Source: Aliicoccus sp041838435 (GTDB taxonomy: Bacteria; Bacillota; Bacilli; Staphylococcales; Salinicoccaceae). From it: 22,871 nucleotides of DNA. The stretch lies in NCBI GenBank assembly GCA_041838435.1, contig JBGYPO010000100.1, positions 1 through 22,871 of the forward strand. The letters run 5' to 3'. Below, piece by piece: positions 7,845 to 15,490 of this stretch. The notes beneath the pieces are model-generated. The model did no database searches and was not told where the DNA came from. It was given only the letters and a program-made list of their open reading frames with translations. A program made the translations under genes and the position numbers. Within the stretch, counting starts at the first letter, position 1. Every line of letters starts with the position of its first letter.

Positions 7845-9272
7845 ATGAAAATGGAATTTAAAGAAAAAGATTTGGACCTGCAAAACATTATTACGGACCA
7901 GGTCAATAAATATTTGAAGCGTGACCTTGGCACCTTACCCGCTTCTCGTGTTGCCAGTCAAACACTGATTAACAAATATGAACGTATGGCAGTCCCAGAA
8001 GACGGTAGAGATATTTATGAAATTTTAAACGAACTCGACAATGAAGTACTTGAATACATACACCGTGGGAATCATCCGCGTTCATTTTCATTTATACCTG
8101 GGCCCGGCTCAAGACTGTCGTGGCTTGGTGATATTTTAACTACAGCAAACAATATTCACGCATCAAACTTTAAGAATGCGAATATACCGATTAGTATCGA
8201 ACGAAACTTAATCAATTACTTTGCTGGGAAGCTCGGTTGGCCAATTAAACCTGCCGGTGGTGTATTCGTATCGGGTGGCTCTGCTGCCAACTTAACTGCC
8301 ATTGTCACGGCTCGTGATGAAAAAATCGAGTTACAGGATTTACATAAAGCAACCGTTTATATTTCAGATCAAGTCCATCATTCAATCACAAAAGCATTTC
8401 ATATTGCCGGCTTCTTAAAGAAAAACATCCGCAGAATCCCTGTGTTTGATGACTTCACAATGAAAGTTGATGCTTTGAACGCAGCAATACAACACGATAA
8501 AGCGCAGGGTTTTATCCCGGTGACGGTTGTGGCAACTGCTGGTACGACGAACACAGGTGCAATTGATGATTTAAATGGAATCGCCGATGTATGTGACGCG
8601 CATGATACATGGTTACATGTTGACGGCGCGTATGGACTCAGTCATTTGCTGTCATCTGAAGGTCGCGACTTATTCCCGGGCATTGAACGCGTGGACAGCG
8701 TAAGTTGGGATGCCCATAAATTATTGTTCCAAACATATAGCTGTGCCATGGTTATTGTGAAAGAGAAGCAGCATTTGTTAAATAGTTTTAGTGAAGAAGC
8801 GGAATACTTAACAGATATTCAAAGTGATGATGACGTCATTGATCCAGAGATGATTGGTATGGAGCTGACACGCCCGGCACGTGCGCTTAAACTATGGATT
8901 ACGCTCCATGTATTGGGAGAATCTCAGTTCCGTGCACGCATCGACTACGGTCAAGAACTGGCTCGGTTCACTGAGAGTGTTGTTGAAGAGATGGATAACT
9001 GGAAGATTACATCCAGTGCGAGCCTCTCCATTTTAAGCTTTAAATACGTGCACCCAAGTTTGACTGAGTCTGAAAATAATAAGGTCCTTGTGAATGCTGC
9101 ACAGCGCATGGCCGCTTCAGGTTATGCAGTCACTTACACGACGGAACTGAATAAACAGAAAGTGATTCGTATGTGTACGATTAATCCAGAGACAACGCGT
9201 GACGACATCATCGGTACGTTAAACCGCTTGAATGATTTTGTGGTAGATGAAGTAGAAAACGTACGTCAATAA
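7845..9272 (+). CDS. PLP-dependent group II decarboxylase, aromatic amino acid decarboxylase-like
   Basis: A 475-residue cytoplasmic pyridoxal-phosphate decarboxylase of the DOPA/tyrosine/glutamate decarboxylase group, releasing CO2 from an L-amino acid. The PLP-stacking His is in DQVHHSI (178-179), the pyridine-nitrogen Asp in LHVDGAYG (Asp260), and the Schiff-base lysine is Lys292 in SWDAHKLL. Phosphate-binding GGSAANL is at 144-150. Length and motifs match staphylococcal SadA-type enzymes, which make trace amines such as tryptamine and phenethylamine. A 2,4-diaminobutyrate decarboxylase is an alternative, and substrate cannot be decided from motifs alone. Start 7845 has AGGAG seven bases upstream. 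The zinc-ribbon gene follows after 15 bp with its own AGGAGG, so the two are probably an operon. No amine antiporter is adjacent. Confidence 0.82.
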   Translation: MKMEFKEKDLDLQNIITDQVNKYLKRDLGTLPASRVASQTLINKYERMAVPEDGRDIYEILNELDNEVLEYIHRGNHPRSFSFIPGPGSRLSWLGDILTTANNIHASNFKNANIPISIERNLINYFAGKLGWPIKPAGGVFVSGGSAANLTAIVTARDEKIELQDLHKATVYISDQVHHSITKAFHIAGFLKKNIRRIPVFDDFTMKVDALNAAIQHDKAQGFIPVTVVATAGTTNTGAIDDLNGIADVCDAHDTWLHVDGAYGLSHLLSSEGRDLFPGIERVDSVSWDAHKLLFQTYSCAMVIVKEKQHLLNSFSEEAEYLTDIQSDDDVIDPEMIGMELTRPARALKLWITLHVLGESQFRARIDYGQELARFTESVVEEMDNWKITSSASLSILSFKYVHPSLTESENNKVLVNAAQRMAASGYAVTYTTELNKQKVIRMCTINPETTRDDIIGTLNRLNDFVVDEVENVRQ

Positions 9273-9287
9273 TAGGAGGTCAAGATT

Positions 9288-9503
9288 ATGAAATGCCCAT
9301 TTTGTGAGGATAACATGCAATCAGGTTACATCAACGCACGCATGGACATCGTGTGGACACCTGAAAAGAAAGCACACGACGAAGATCCAACGTTGGACAC
9401 ACATGCTGTTTTATTACCTGAAGAAAGCCGTTTCGAAGAAGAGAATAAAGCAGCTTACTACTGTCACGGTTGCGAACGCGTTGTAGTCAAGCCGAAATTT
9501 TAG
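9288..9503 (+). CDS. Small zinc-ribbon protein, DUF6487-like
   Basis: A 71-residue protein with two CxxC knuckles, Cys3/Cys6 and Cys59/Cys62, forming a single zinc ribbon around a loop that contains GYI and WTPEKK. This matches small PF20097/DUF6487-type proteins whose function is unknown. A strong TAGGAGG ribosome binding site lies in the 15-bp gap after the decarboxylase, implying co-transcription. There is no membrane segment. The spacing of the knuckles, 52 residues apart at the two ends, suggests a small stable fold and not a DNA-binding finger (inference). Confidence 0.8.
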   Translation: MKCPFCEDNMQSGYINARMDIVWTPEKKAHDEDPTLDTHAVLLPEESRFEEENKAAYYCHGCERVVVKPKF

Positions 9504-9534
9504 TAGGTTATGGGGCGGGGTTTGCTTGCGTGGC

Positions 9535-9657
9535 GTTTATCGGGGAGTGGAGAGCGCTCCGGTATACGTTAGGACGTTTAACGGGGAGTGGATAGCCCTC
9601 CGGTATACGTTAGGCCGTTTATCGGGTAGTGGAGAGCCCTCCGGTATACACTAGACG
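9535..9657. repeat. Second 41-bp tandem array, three copies
   Basis: Units start with GTTTA(T/A)CGGG at 9535, 9576 and 9617, exactly 41 bp apart. Each contains GTGGA(G/T)AGC(G/C)CTCCGGTATAC. The first two end in GTTAGG(A/C)C and the third ends in ACTAGAC. An ungapped cyclic alignment with the unit at 1-296 matches at about 23 of 41 positions, sharing TAGGC, TTATC and CTCC blocks. TAGGCCGT (9611-9618) is inverted as ACGGCCTA (9655-9662), closing the last copy. Confidence 0.9.
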
Positions 9658-9666
9658 GCCTAGCTA

Positions 9667-9789
9667 CTCTATGAGATTCCTCATCGAGAAGGTAAAGCAC
9701 TCAACAGCTCTATGAGATTCCTCATAGAGAAGATAAATCACTTATTGGCTCTATGAGATTTCTTATGGAGAAATTAGGGTCAATGCAAT
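9667..9789. repeat. Third 41-bp tandem array, three copies, each with a hairpin
   Basis: Units start with CTCTATGAGATT at 9667, 9708 and 9749, again exactly 41 bp apart, but the sequence is unrelated to the other two arrays. Each copy has a 9-bp stem, CTCTATGAG against CTCATCGAG, CTCATAGAG or CTTATGGAG. The middle copy is perfect and the third keeps pairing through two G-U wobbles in a plus-strand RNA. With the array at 9535 it fills most of the 9504-9890 gap, which has no gene. Confidence 0.9.
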
Positions 9790-9890
9790 CAGAAATTTCA
9801 TTAAACCCAAGATTTTTATCCTCCTTTATAGTATGAATCATGCGTAATCGGGAATACTACATAAAACTCAACTTAAACGAGGTGTGTTAT

Positions 9891-11078
9891 GTGAAGGAAC
9901 ATTATCGGTTAATTGTACTAGGCGCAGGTGCTGGCGGTATCACATCAACTTCTATGATATTACGGAAGAAGAAGGAACTGAAAGGAGATACACTCATTAT
10001 TGACCCGAGTGATTATCATTATTTTCAACCTGGTTTCCCACTCGTCGGAAGCGGTGAACTTAAATTAGAAGATACAAGAAAGCGCATGGTGGATGTTATA
10101 CCAAAAGGCGCAGTTTGGGAAAAATCCAGGGTAACTGCCGTAGATCCGAAGAAACATGAAGTGACAACAGAAGATAAAACGTTTACTTATGATTTCTTGT
10201 TGGTAGCATTAGGATTAGAATTAGACTTTGATGCTATTGAAGGTGTTAAAGAATCGTTAGGTAATAATGGTGTGACAACGACTTATTTATATGATTATCT
10301 CGAATACACATATCAAAAGTTAAAAGAAGTTAAGCATGGAAATATTATTATCACTAAACCGAAGTCAGAAATTAAAGGTGCAGTTGCTGCGGAAAACTCA
10401 TTATTTACGATGAAGGACTTTGAAGATATCTACCATCATAAGAATGTACAAGTCTTATTTAGAAGCGGACGGAATCGGCTATTCAAAGTAGATAAATATA
10501 ACCAAAGTCTGACTGAAGTAATGGAAAAACAAGGCATAGACTATCAGTTAGACCGTGAACTTGTTCGTGTTGATGGTGTGAATAGGTTTGCAATGTTTAA
10601 AGACTTAAAGACCGGAGCAGAAGAAAGACTTCCGTTCGAGATCCTAGTTATAACGCCACCACAACGCGGTCCAACTGTATTAAAAGACAGTCAATTACTC
10701 GATGAAGAAGGCTGGGTCAAAGTCGATAAATATACACTGAGACATTTAGACTTTCCGACAGTGTTCAGCCTTGGAGATGCAACGAGTTTACCGATTACAA
10801 AGATGGCGGCTTCTGTTAGAAAGCAAGTGCCAGTTGTTGTTCAAAACATGATAGATGTGATGGATGAAAGATCACCATCACAACGTTATAATGGCGATAC
10901 TGCAGCGCCTATAGCGACTGAAATCGGCCGTTTAATACTTGCTGAGTATGATTATGAACGTATTCCCAAAGAAACAACATTTTTAGATCAATCCAAAAGC
11001 AATTTATTTCTATACCAGTTTAAGAAGAGATTGATTCCATTTATGTACTGGAACGGTATGATGAACGGTCGCACTTAA
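9891..11078 (+). CDS. Sulfide:quinone oxidoreductase-like flavoprotein lacking the redox cysteines
   Basis: A 395-residue FAD-dependent pyridine-nucleotide-disulfide-fold protein of the SQR/NDH-2 family. The N-terminal Rossmann motif LIVLGAGAGG binds FAD, a second dinucleotide region is near the middle, and FSLGDATSLPITKMAASVRKQVPVV is the SQR-type C-terminal FAD/quinone motif. Canonical SQRs use three cysteines. Here the equivalent places read NGVTTTY, EIKGAVAAENS and DTAAPIAT, and the protein has no cysteine after the chosen start. It is therefore unlikely to be an ordinary sulfide oxidase; an NADH or other quinone-linked dehydrogenase is possible. GTG 9891 follows GAGGTG by six bases; an in-frame ATG at 9840 has no ribosome binding site. 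A terminator follows. Confidence 0.8.
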   Translation: MKEHYRLIVLGAGAGGITSTSMILRKKKELKGDTLIIDPSDYHYFQPGFPLVGSGELKLEDTRKRMVDVIPKGAVWEKSRVTAVDPKKHEVTTEDKTFTYDFLLVALGLELDFDAIEGVKESLGNNGVTTTYLYDYLEYTYQKLKEVKHGNIIITKPKSEIKGAVAAENSLFTMKDFEDIYHHKNVQVLFRSGRNRLFKVDKYNQSLTEVMEKQGIDYQLDRELVRVDGVNRFAMFKDLKTGAEERLPFEILVITPPQRGPTVLKDSQLLDEEGWVKVDKYTLRHLDFPTVFSLGDATSLPITKMAASVRKQVPVVVQNMIDVMDERSPSQRYNGDTAAPIATEIGRLILAEYDYERIPKETTFLDQSKSNLFLYQFKKRLIPFMYWNGMMNGRT

Positions 11079-11085
11079 TTTATAT

Positions 11086-11116
11086 AGTCAGTTGCATATT
11101 GTGCAGCTGACTTTTT
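11086..11116 (+). terminator. Intrinsic terminator after the SQR-like gene
   Basis: AGTCAGTTGCA (11086-11096) pairs with TGCAGCTGACT (11102-11112, one G-U wobble) around a 5-nt loop and runs into five T residues. Confidence 0.85.
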
Positions 11117-11118
11117 AT

Positions 11119-11195
11119 GTGTAAAATTGGAATTATCAGAATTCTTATACACATCATGAGGTTTTACTGCTATAATTTGTTTACACTTTATACAC
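11119..11195 (+). promoter_or_regulatory. Promoter of the TRAP-TAXI operon with a cluster of TTWTACAC boxes
   Basis: TATAAT at 11171-11176 has a weak -35 TACACA (11148-11153) at 17 bp. Four copies of an octamer surround it: TTTTACAC (minus strand, 11119-11126), TTATACAC (11145-11152), GTTTACAC (11179-11186) and TTATACAC (11188-11195). The first two form the arms of an inverted repeat with inner GAATT/AATTC. With their next base they read TTTTACACA and TTATACACA, which match the DnaA-box consensus TTWTNCACA. Repressor operators or DnaA boxes are both possible. Confidence 0.55.
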
Positions 11196-11210
11196 TCAGG
11201 AGGAGAAAAA

Positions 11211-12404
11211 ATGAAATTCTTAAAACCAATGAGCGCAATTTTTGCAGCTTCATTATTGCTCGCGGCATGTAACGATACTGAAGAGGATACGGACACAACT
11301 GACGATACAGAGGATGTAGAAGAAGTTGAGGAAGTAGAAGAAGATACTGACGAAACTGCAGAAGAAGACGCAGACACTGAGGAAGAAGTAGAAGAAGATG
11401 CGGACACTGAAGAAGACGCGGATGCTGAAGAAGACGCGGACACTGAGGAAGATGCAGATTCTGATGAAGATACTGAAGTAAGCGAAGAAGAAATTGAAGA
11501 GGAACTCGAAGCTGCTGCTGCAGATTATGAAGACGTTGAACTTGAAGTTGGACTTGTCACAGTTGCAACTGGTGGTTCATCTGGTCCATATAATATTATT
11601 GCAACTACATTAACTGATGGTTGGTCTAGAGCATTCGATATTAACGCACGTACTGAAACAACTGGTGCATCTGCGGAGAACTTAAACTTAATGGCACGTG
11701 AAAACGTTGAGATGTCATTTGTTATGTCTGACGCCTTAATGCAGGCAGTTAACGGTGAAGAATCTTTCAGTGAGCCAATTGAAAATGTTCAGCAAGTCGC
11801 TGCACTGTATCCGAACTTTGTACAGTTAATTACAACTGAAGGTTCCGGAATTGAAAGCATTGCTGATTTAGAAGGTAAACGTGTTGCTGTGGGTGACCAG
11901 AACTCTGGTGTAGAAATTGCATCACGTGCGATTATTGCCGCACATGATTTATCTTACGATGATTTCGAAGTTGACTACTTAGGTTATGCTGAAGCGGCTG
12001 AAGCTATGCGCGGCGGTACATTAGATGCGGCGTTCTTAACATCAGGTTTACCAAACGCATCAGTTATGGAATTACAAAACTCAGTGGATCTGGTCATTGT
12101 TCCTATCGATGCAGATGTAATCAGTAACATAGAGGAAGATTACTTTACTTCAATGGATATCCCGGCAGACACATATGGCAATGAAGAGGCTGTACCGACA
12201 GCTGCAATTATGAACGCGTTAGTTGTACGTTCTGATCTTAGTGAAGATGATGTGTATTGGTTAACGAAATACCTATTTGAAAACTTAGATACATTATCGA
12301 ACTCTCACCAGGCAGCAGATGATATTAGTGTAGAGAATTCACTTGATAACATGGTAATTGATGTTCACCCTGGTGCACAGCGTTACTATGACGAAGTTGA
12401 ATAA
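11211..12404 (+). CDS. TRAP-TAXI solute-binding lipoprotein with a long acidic tether
   Basis: The extracellular substrate receptor of a TAXI-type TRAP transporter, 397 residues. A type II signal peptide ends in the lipobox LLAAC, with Cys20 as the lipidated residue. Residues 22-100 are almost pure Asp/Glu/Thr/Ala in EEDADTEEDA-like repeats. The TAXI domain starts near 111 (GLVTVATGGSSGPYNII) and continues through ADLEGKRVAVGDQNSGVE to the C-terminus. The family takes up glutamate or other carboxylates in characterised cases; the ligand here is unknown. AGGAGGAG lies six bases before the ATG. The acidic tether is far longer than a normal lipoprotein linker and may span the wall or reflect salt adaptation (inference). 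It heads an operon with DUF1850 and the fused permease. Confidence 0.92.
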   Translation: MKFLKPMSAIFAASLLLAACNDTEEDTDTTDDTEDVEEVEEVEEDTDETAEEDADTEEEVEEDADTEEDADAEEDADTEEDADSDEDTEVSEEEIEEELEAAAADYEDVELEVGLVTVATGGSSGPYNIIATTLTDGWSRAFDINARTETTGASAENLNLMARENVEMSFVMSDALMQAVNGEESFSEPIENVQQVAALYPNFVQLITTEGSGIESIADLEGKRVAVGDQNSGVEIASRAIIAAHDLSYDDFEVDYLGYAEAAEAMRGGTLDAAFLTSGLPNASVMELQNSVDLVIVPIDADVISNIEEDYFTSMDIPADTYGNEEAVPTAAIMNALVVRSDLSEDDVYWLTKYLFENLDTLSNSHQAADDISVENSLDNMVIDVHPGAQRYYDEVE

Positions 12405-12855
12405 GACATCAATATCAGTAATAGGGAGCATTCTTGTAGTGCTCCTTTTTACTTTATTGTTTCCCACAAAACATATCGTTTTAAGTGCAGATGGTTACGA
12501 CTCACTTTATCTGAAACCTGAAACTTTTGAATTACACTGGGTCCATTCTATTGAAAAAGAAGAATGGTTCGAGGTTTTTGAAGTTGATGGAAGCGGTTTA
12601 ATTTTAAGCACATCACACTTTAAAACATTTGGTGCCGGCGTACCAAGTAATTCTGATAAAACAACCTACATAGAGGATGGGTATGTCGTCTACATGATTG
12701 ATGATCGCTATGAAGATATATATTTAAATGTTTCTGAAAACGTAGACACGCACATCATCCAAAATAATCAAGAATATATATTATATGAGTGGTTTGACTC
12801 ATATGTATCAGTCAATATTAGTATTGAATATGTACCGCTCATTTTTAGATTATAA
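12388..12855 (+). CDS. DUF1850 protein of the TRAP-TAXI operon
   Basis: A 155-residue protein with one N-terminal membrane segment (about residues 8-26, ISVIGSILVVLLFTLLF) and an extracytoplasmic domain. The ELHWVHSIEKEEWFEVFEV and FKTFGAGVPS signatures are typical of DUF1850, a family repeatedly found beside TAXI-type TRAP genes; its role is unknown. The chosen ATG overlaps the last 17 bp of the lipoprotein gene, consistent with translational coupling, as no good Shine-Dalgarno is visible. The permease gene begins 12 bp after its stop. An upstream in-frame TTG/ATG at 12358/12361 would place the start deeper inside the lipoprotein gene and is less likely. Confidence 0.8.
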   Translation: MTKLNKTSISVIGSILVVLLFTLLFPTKHIVLSADGYDSLYLKPETFELHWVHSIEKEEWFEVFEVDGSGLILSTSHFKTFGAGVPSNSDKTTYIEDGYVVYMIDDRYEDIYLNVSENVDTHIIQNNQEYILYEWFDSYVSVNISIEYVPLIFRL

Positions 12856-12867
12856 GGGGGTAACCTT

Positions 12868-14949
12868 ATGGACAAGCGCAATGATGATGAATTAAGAGAC
12901 CAAAAATCATTGTCCACAACTGATACTGATACAGATGAACCAGCAGTGGCTCCTGATACGCAGGCAGTATTGGAAAAATTCGATAGAGATTCTACAACGC
13001 GTAATTATCGTTCAAAAACAATATATTATATCATGATGATTATCGCGATTTTATATTCATTGTTCCATATTTATCTTGTATTCAACCCTATTCCAACGCT
13101 GCAGGCACGTTCAATTCATGTAGCTGTTGGACTTGTATTAATATTCTTACTCTATCCAATGTATAAAAAACAGGATAGAGGAAAAGTACCCGTCAGCGAC
13201 TGGATACTCGCAGCTCTCGGAATTGCCACTGCATTGTACATATATGTAGAGTACACTGCAATCATGACAGAACGCGGCGGTATCCCGAATACACCTGACA
13301 TTATCATGGGTATACTTGCAGTCATATTGGTACTGGAAGCAGCAAGGCGTGTTACCGGTATTATTTTACCGATACTGGCACTTGTCTTTTTATCATATCC
13401 ATTCTTTAGTCACATGGATTTCTTACCGAATATGATGATGACCCGGCAATATGATATTGGGGATATCTTTAGACAGCTATACTTAAGTACTGAAGGATTA
13501 TACTCTACTGCAATCGGTGCGTCCTTAAACTTTATATTCCTGTTCATACTATTTGGTGCATTTTTACAAAAGTCCGGAATGGGTCAGTTCTTTAATGATC
13601 TTGCCTTAGCCATAGCAGGCGGATATAAAGGAGGACCGGCAAAAGTTGCCGTTGTCTCAAGTGGTTTTATGGGAAGTATCAACGGAGCAGCTGTCGCAAA
13701 CGTTGTAAGTACAGGCGCATTCACAATCCCTCTTATGAAAAAAGTTGGGTATGATAAGAACTTTTCTGGTGCGGTTGAAGCCAGTGCCTCGGTTGGCGGA
13801 CAGATTTTACCGCCAATCATGGGGGCCAGTGCATTTATCATGGCAGAAACAACTGGTATTAATTACGGTGTAATCGCACTTGCTGCGCTGTTCCCGGCAA
13901 TCCTTTATTATTTTGCTGTTATTTTGCAGGTTCACTATCGTGCTAGCAAAAAGAACCTGCAGGGTATATCAAGAAAGAATTTACCGGTAATAAAGGAAGT
14001 AATGATGGAGCGGGGTCACTTACTGATACCTATTGTCGCATTAGTGGTAATGCTCTTCATGAACTTCCCGATTTCAAGAGCAGCTTTATATACGTTATTC
14101 TTAACTGTCATTATTGCGATGCTGCGTAAAACGACTCGCATGTCTGTGAAAGATGTCTTTATGGCACTTGCAAGCGGTGCGCAACAGGCTTTATCCGTTA
14201 TGATTGCCTGTGCGGTTGTCGGTATTATTATCGGTGTCGTTTCGTTAACTGGTTTCGCTTCAATCATGACATCTGCAATTGCAAACCTGGGTGCGGGCAG
14301 CTTATTCTTAACGTTATTCTTCACGATGATCGCGTCAATGATTTTAGGTATGGGTTTACCGTCAATCCCGGCTTACATCATTACAGCAACTATGGCAGCA
14401 CCGGCGCTCGCTGAATTTGGTGTACCAATTCTAGTTGCACATATGTTTGTATTCTACTTCGGTATATTCGCAAACGTGACACCACCTGTAGCACTAGCTG
14501 CCTTCGCGGGAGCAGGTGTTTCAGGCGGAGATCCAATGCGAACCGGATTTCAAGCGCTTAAACTGTCAGTTGCAGGCTTCTTGATTCCGTTCATATTTGT
14601 ATATGAGCCTGCCATGTTACTTATTGATACAGAAGGGCTTGTTACAAATGCAAGAGAATATCCAGTTGCTAATGCGATAGACGTTGTTATCGTTGTCGCC
14701 TCCACCCTTGTTGGACTCACTGCTTTGGCAGCAGCCCTTGAAGGATGGTTTATGCGACGCATCAATTGGATAATGAGGGTACTATTAATTGCATCCGCCG
14801 TGTTACTTATAGTTCCAGAAGTTTGGTCTGATATCGTCGGCGTTTCAGCGGCAATCATTATTCTTAGCGTAAATTACATTGCGTTTAAAAAGCTTGGTGA
14901 CGGTCACGAAGACACCGAGCCGCAAAACATAGATCTAAAAAGTGTATAA
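12868..14949 (+). CDS. TRAP transporter fused permease (DctQ-DctM fusion, TAXI type)
   Basis: A 693-residue polytopic membrane protein combining the small (DctQ-like, about residues 50-190) and large (DctM-like, about 205-640) TRAP subunits in one chain, as is usual for TAXI systems. It drives ion-coupled import of the solute delivered by the lipoprotein. Visible hallmarks include GGYKGGPAKVAVVSSGFMG, the glycine-rich SASVGGQILPPIMGASAF and LGMGLPSIPAYIITA loops, and FANVTPPVALAAFAGAG. A hydrophilic acidic N-terminus (1-50) precedes the first helix. AAGGGGG six bases upstream of the ATG is a strong ribosome binding site. It is the last gene of the operon and is followed by a strong terminator. 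The ion is probably Na+ or H+; the substrate is unknown. Confidence 0.93.
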   Translation: MDKRNDDELRDQKSLSTTDTDTDEPAVAPDTQAVLEKFDRDSTTRNYRSKTIYYIMMIIAILYSLFHIYLVFNPIPTLQARSIHVAVGLVLIFLLYPMYKKQDRGKVPVSDWILAALGIATALYIYVEYTAIMTERGGIPNTPDIIMGILAVILVLEAARRVTGIILPILALVFLSYPFFSHMDFLPNMMMTRQYDIGDIFRQLYLSTEGLYSTAIGASLNFIFLFILFGAFLQKSGMGQFFNDLALAIAGGYKGGPAKVAVVSSGFMGSINGAAVANVVSTGAFTIPLMKKVGYDKNFSGAVEASASVGGQILPPIMGASAFIMAETTGINYGVIALAALFPAILYYFAVILQVHYRASKKNLQGISRKNLPVIKEVMMERGHLLIPIVALVVMLFMNFPISRAALYTLFLTVIIAMLRKTTRMSVKDVFMALASGAQQALSVMIACAVVGIIIGVVSLTGFASIMTSAIANLGAGSLFLTLFFTMIASMILGMGLPSIPAYIITATMAAPALAEFGVPILVAHMFVFYFGIFANVTPPVALAAFAGAGVSGGDPMRTGFQALKLSVAGFLIPFIFVYEPAMLLIDTEGLVTNAREYPVANAIDVVIVVASTLVGLTALAAALEGWFMRRINWIMRVLLIASAVLLIVPEVWSDIVGVSAAIIILSVNYIAFKKLGDGHEDTEPQNIDLKSV

Positions 14950-14954
14950 AATAT

Positions 14955-14993
14955 AAATCTGATTTCTATTTGATATAGAAATCAGATTTTTTT
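14955..14993. terminator. Strong intrinsic terminator between the TRAP operon and queT
   Basis: AAATCTGATTTCTAT (14955-14969) and ATAGAAATCAGATTT (14975-14989) form a 15-bp perfect stem with a 5-nt loop and a T-run on the plus strand. It lies two bases from the convergent queT stop and could serve both strands. Confidence 0.93.
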
Positions 14994-14995
14994 AA

Positions 14996-15445
14996 TTACA
15001 GCTGAGTAAGCCGTTTACCCATCGCTCTAAATATTAACGCACCAATTGATGTAGTAATTAGTGTTGAAATAGTAATTGATACAAAACTTACCCAAAAAGG
15101 CAGGCCTGCAACAGCCAACAGCATCCAACCGACAAATACACCACATAATACGCTAAAAATTGAAACATTTACCCAGACATTCTTTATATAGTAGCTGATT
15201 GTATACGCAACTGCACCGATGCCCACTCCAACAAGCACATCGAGTATCCCTAATCCAGAGAACATGTTTGCAATTCCCACACCAATCAACACACCCGGTA
15301 TAAATTTTCGATTAAAAAATGGAAGTACAGACAGCATCTCACTTACTCTGATTTGAATCGCCATTGTACCGATTGGATTTATTACTGTAAGCGCTATGTA
15401 TATCGCGGCTATCACCGCATTGTATACGATATATTTTGAATTCAT
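14996..15445 (-). CDS. queT: QueT-family queuosine precursor transporter (ECF S component)
   Basis: A 149-residue membrane protein with about five helices, the S (substrate-capture) component of an energy-coupling-factor transporter for queuosine precursors such as preQ1. Diagnostic stretches are NPIGTMAIQIRVSEMLSVLP near the N-terminus and IGVGIANMFSGLGILDVLVG, both strongly conserved in QueT proteins. AAGAGGTAA lies seven bases before the ATG. No energising EcfAAT genes are in the window, so it probably uses the shared housekeeping module. Many queT genes carry a preQ1 riboswitch; I see no convincing one upstream here, only a 14-bp palindrome shared with the divergent gene. Confidence 0.9.
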   Translation of the reverse strand: MNSKYIVYNAVIAAIYIALTVINPIGTMAIQIRVSEMLSVLPFFNRKFIPGVLIGVGIANMFSGLGILDVLVGVGIGAVAYTISYYIKNVWVNVSIFSVLCGVFVGWMLLAVAGLPFWVSFVSITISTLITTSIGALIFRAMGKRLTQL

Positions 15446-15476
15446 TTATATGTTACCTCTTAATTTCTTTATTAAT

Positions 15477-15490
15477 GATACTATAGTATC
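15477..15490. promoter_or_regulatory. Perfect palindrome between queT and the SRPBCC gene
   Basis: GATACTATAGTATC is a perfect 14-bp dyad midway between two divergent start codons (15445 and 15522), a typical operator position. No regulator is assigned. Confidence 0.45.

Noticed and set aside
9840..9890. N-terminal extension of the SQR-like protein from ATG 9840
   Set aside because: No Shine-Dalgarno upstream, and the extension precedes the FAD motif with unrelated residues; GTG 9891 has GAGGTG at good spacing.
11075..11443. Minus-strand ORF rich in Ser/Ala/Val opposite the TAXI lipoprotein
   Set aside because: It is the complement of the Asp/Glu repeat codons (GAA/GAC read as TTC/GTC in shifted frame), has low complexity, and the lipoprotein signal and domain support the plus strand.
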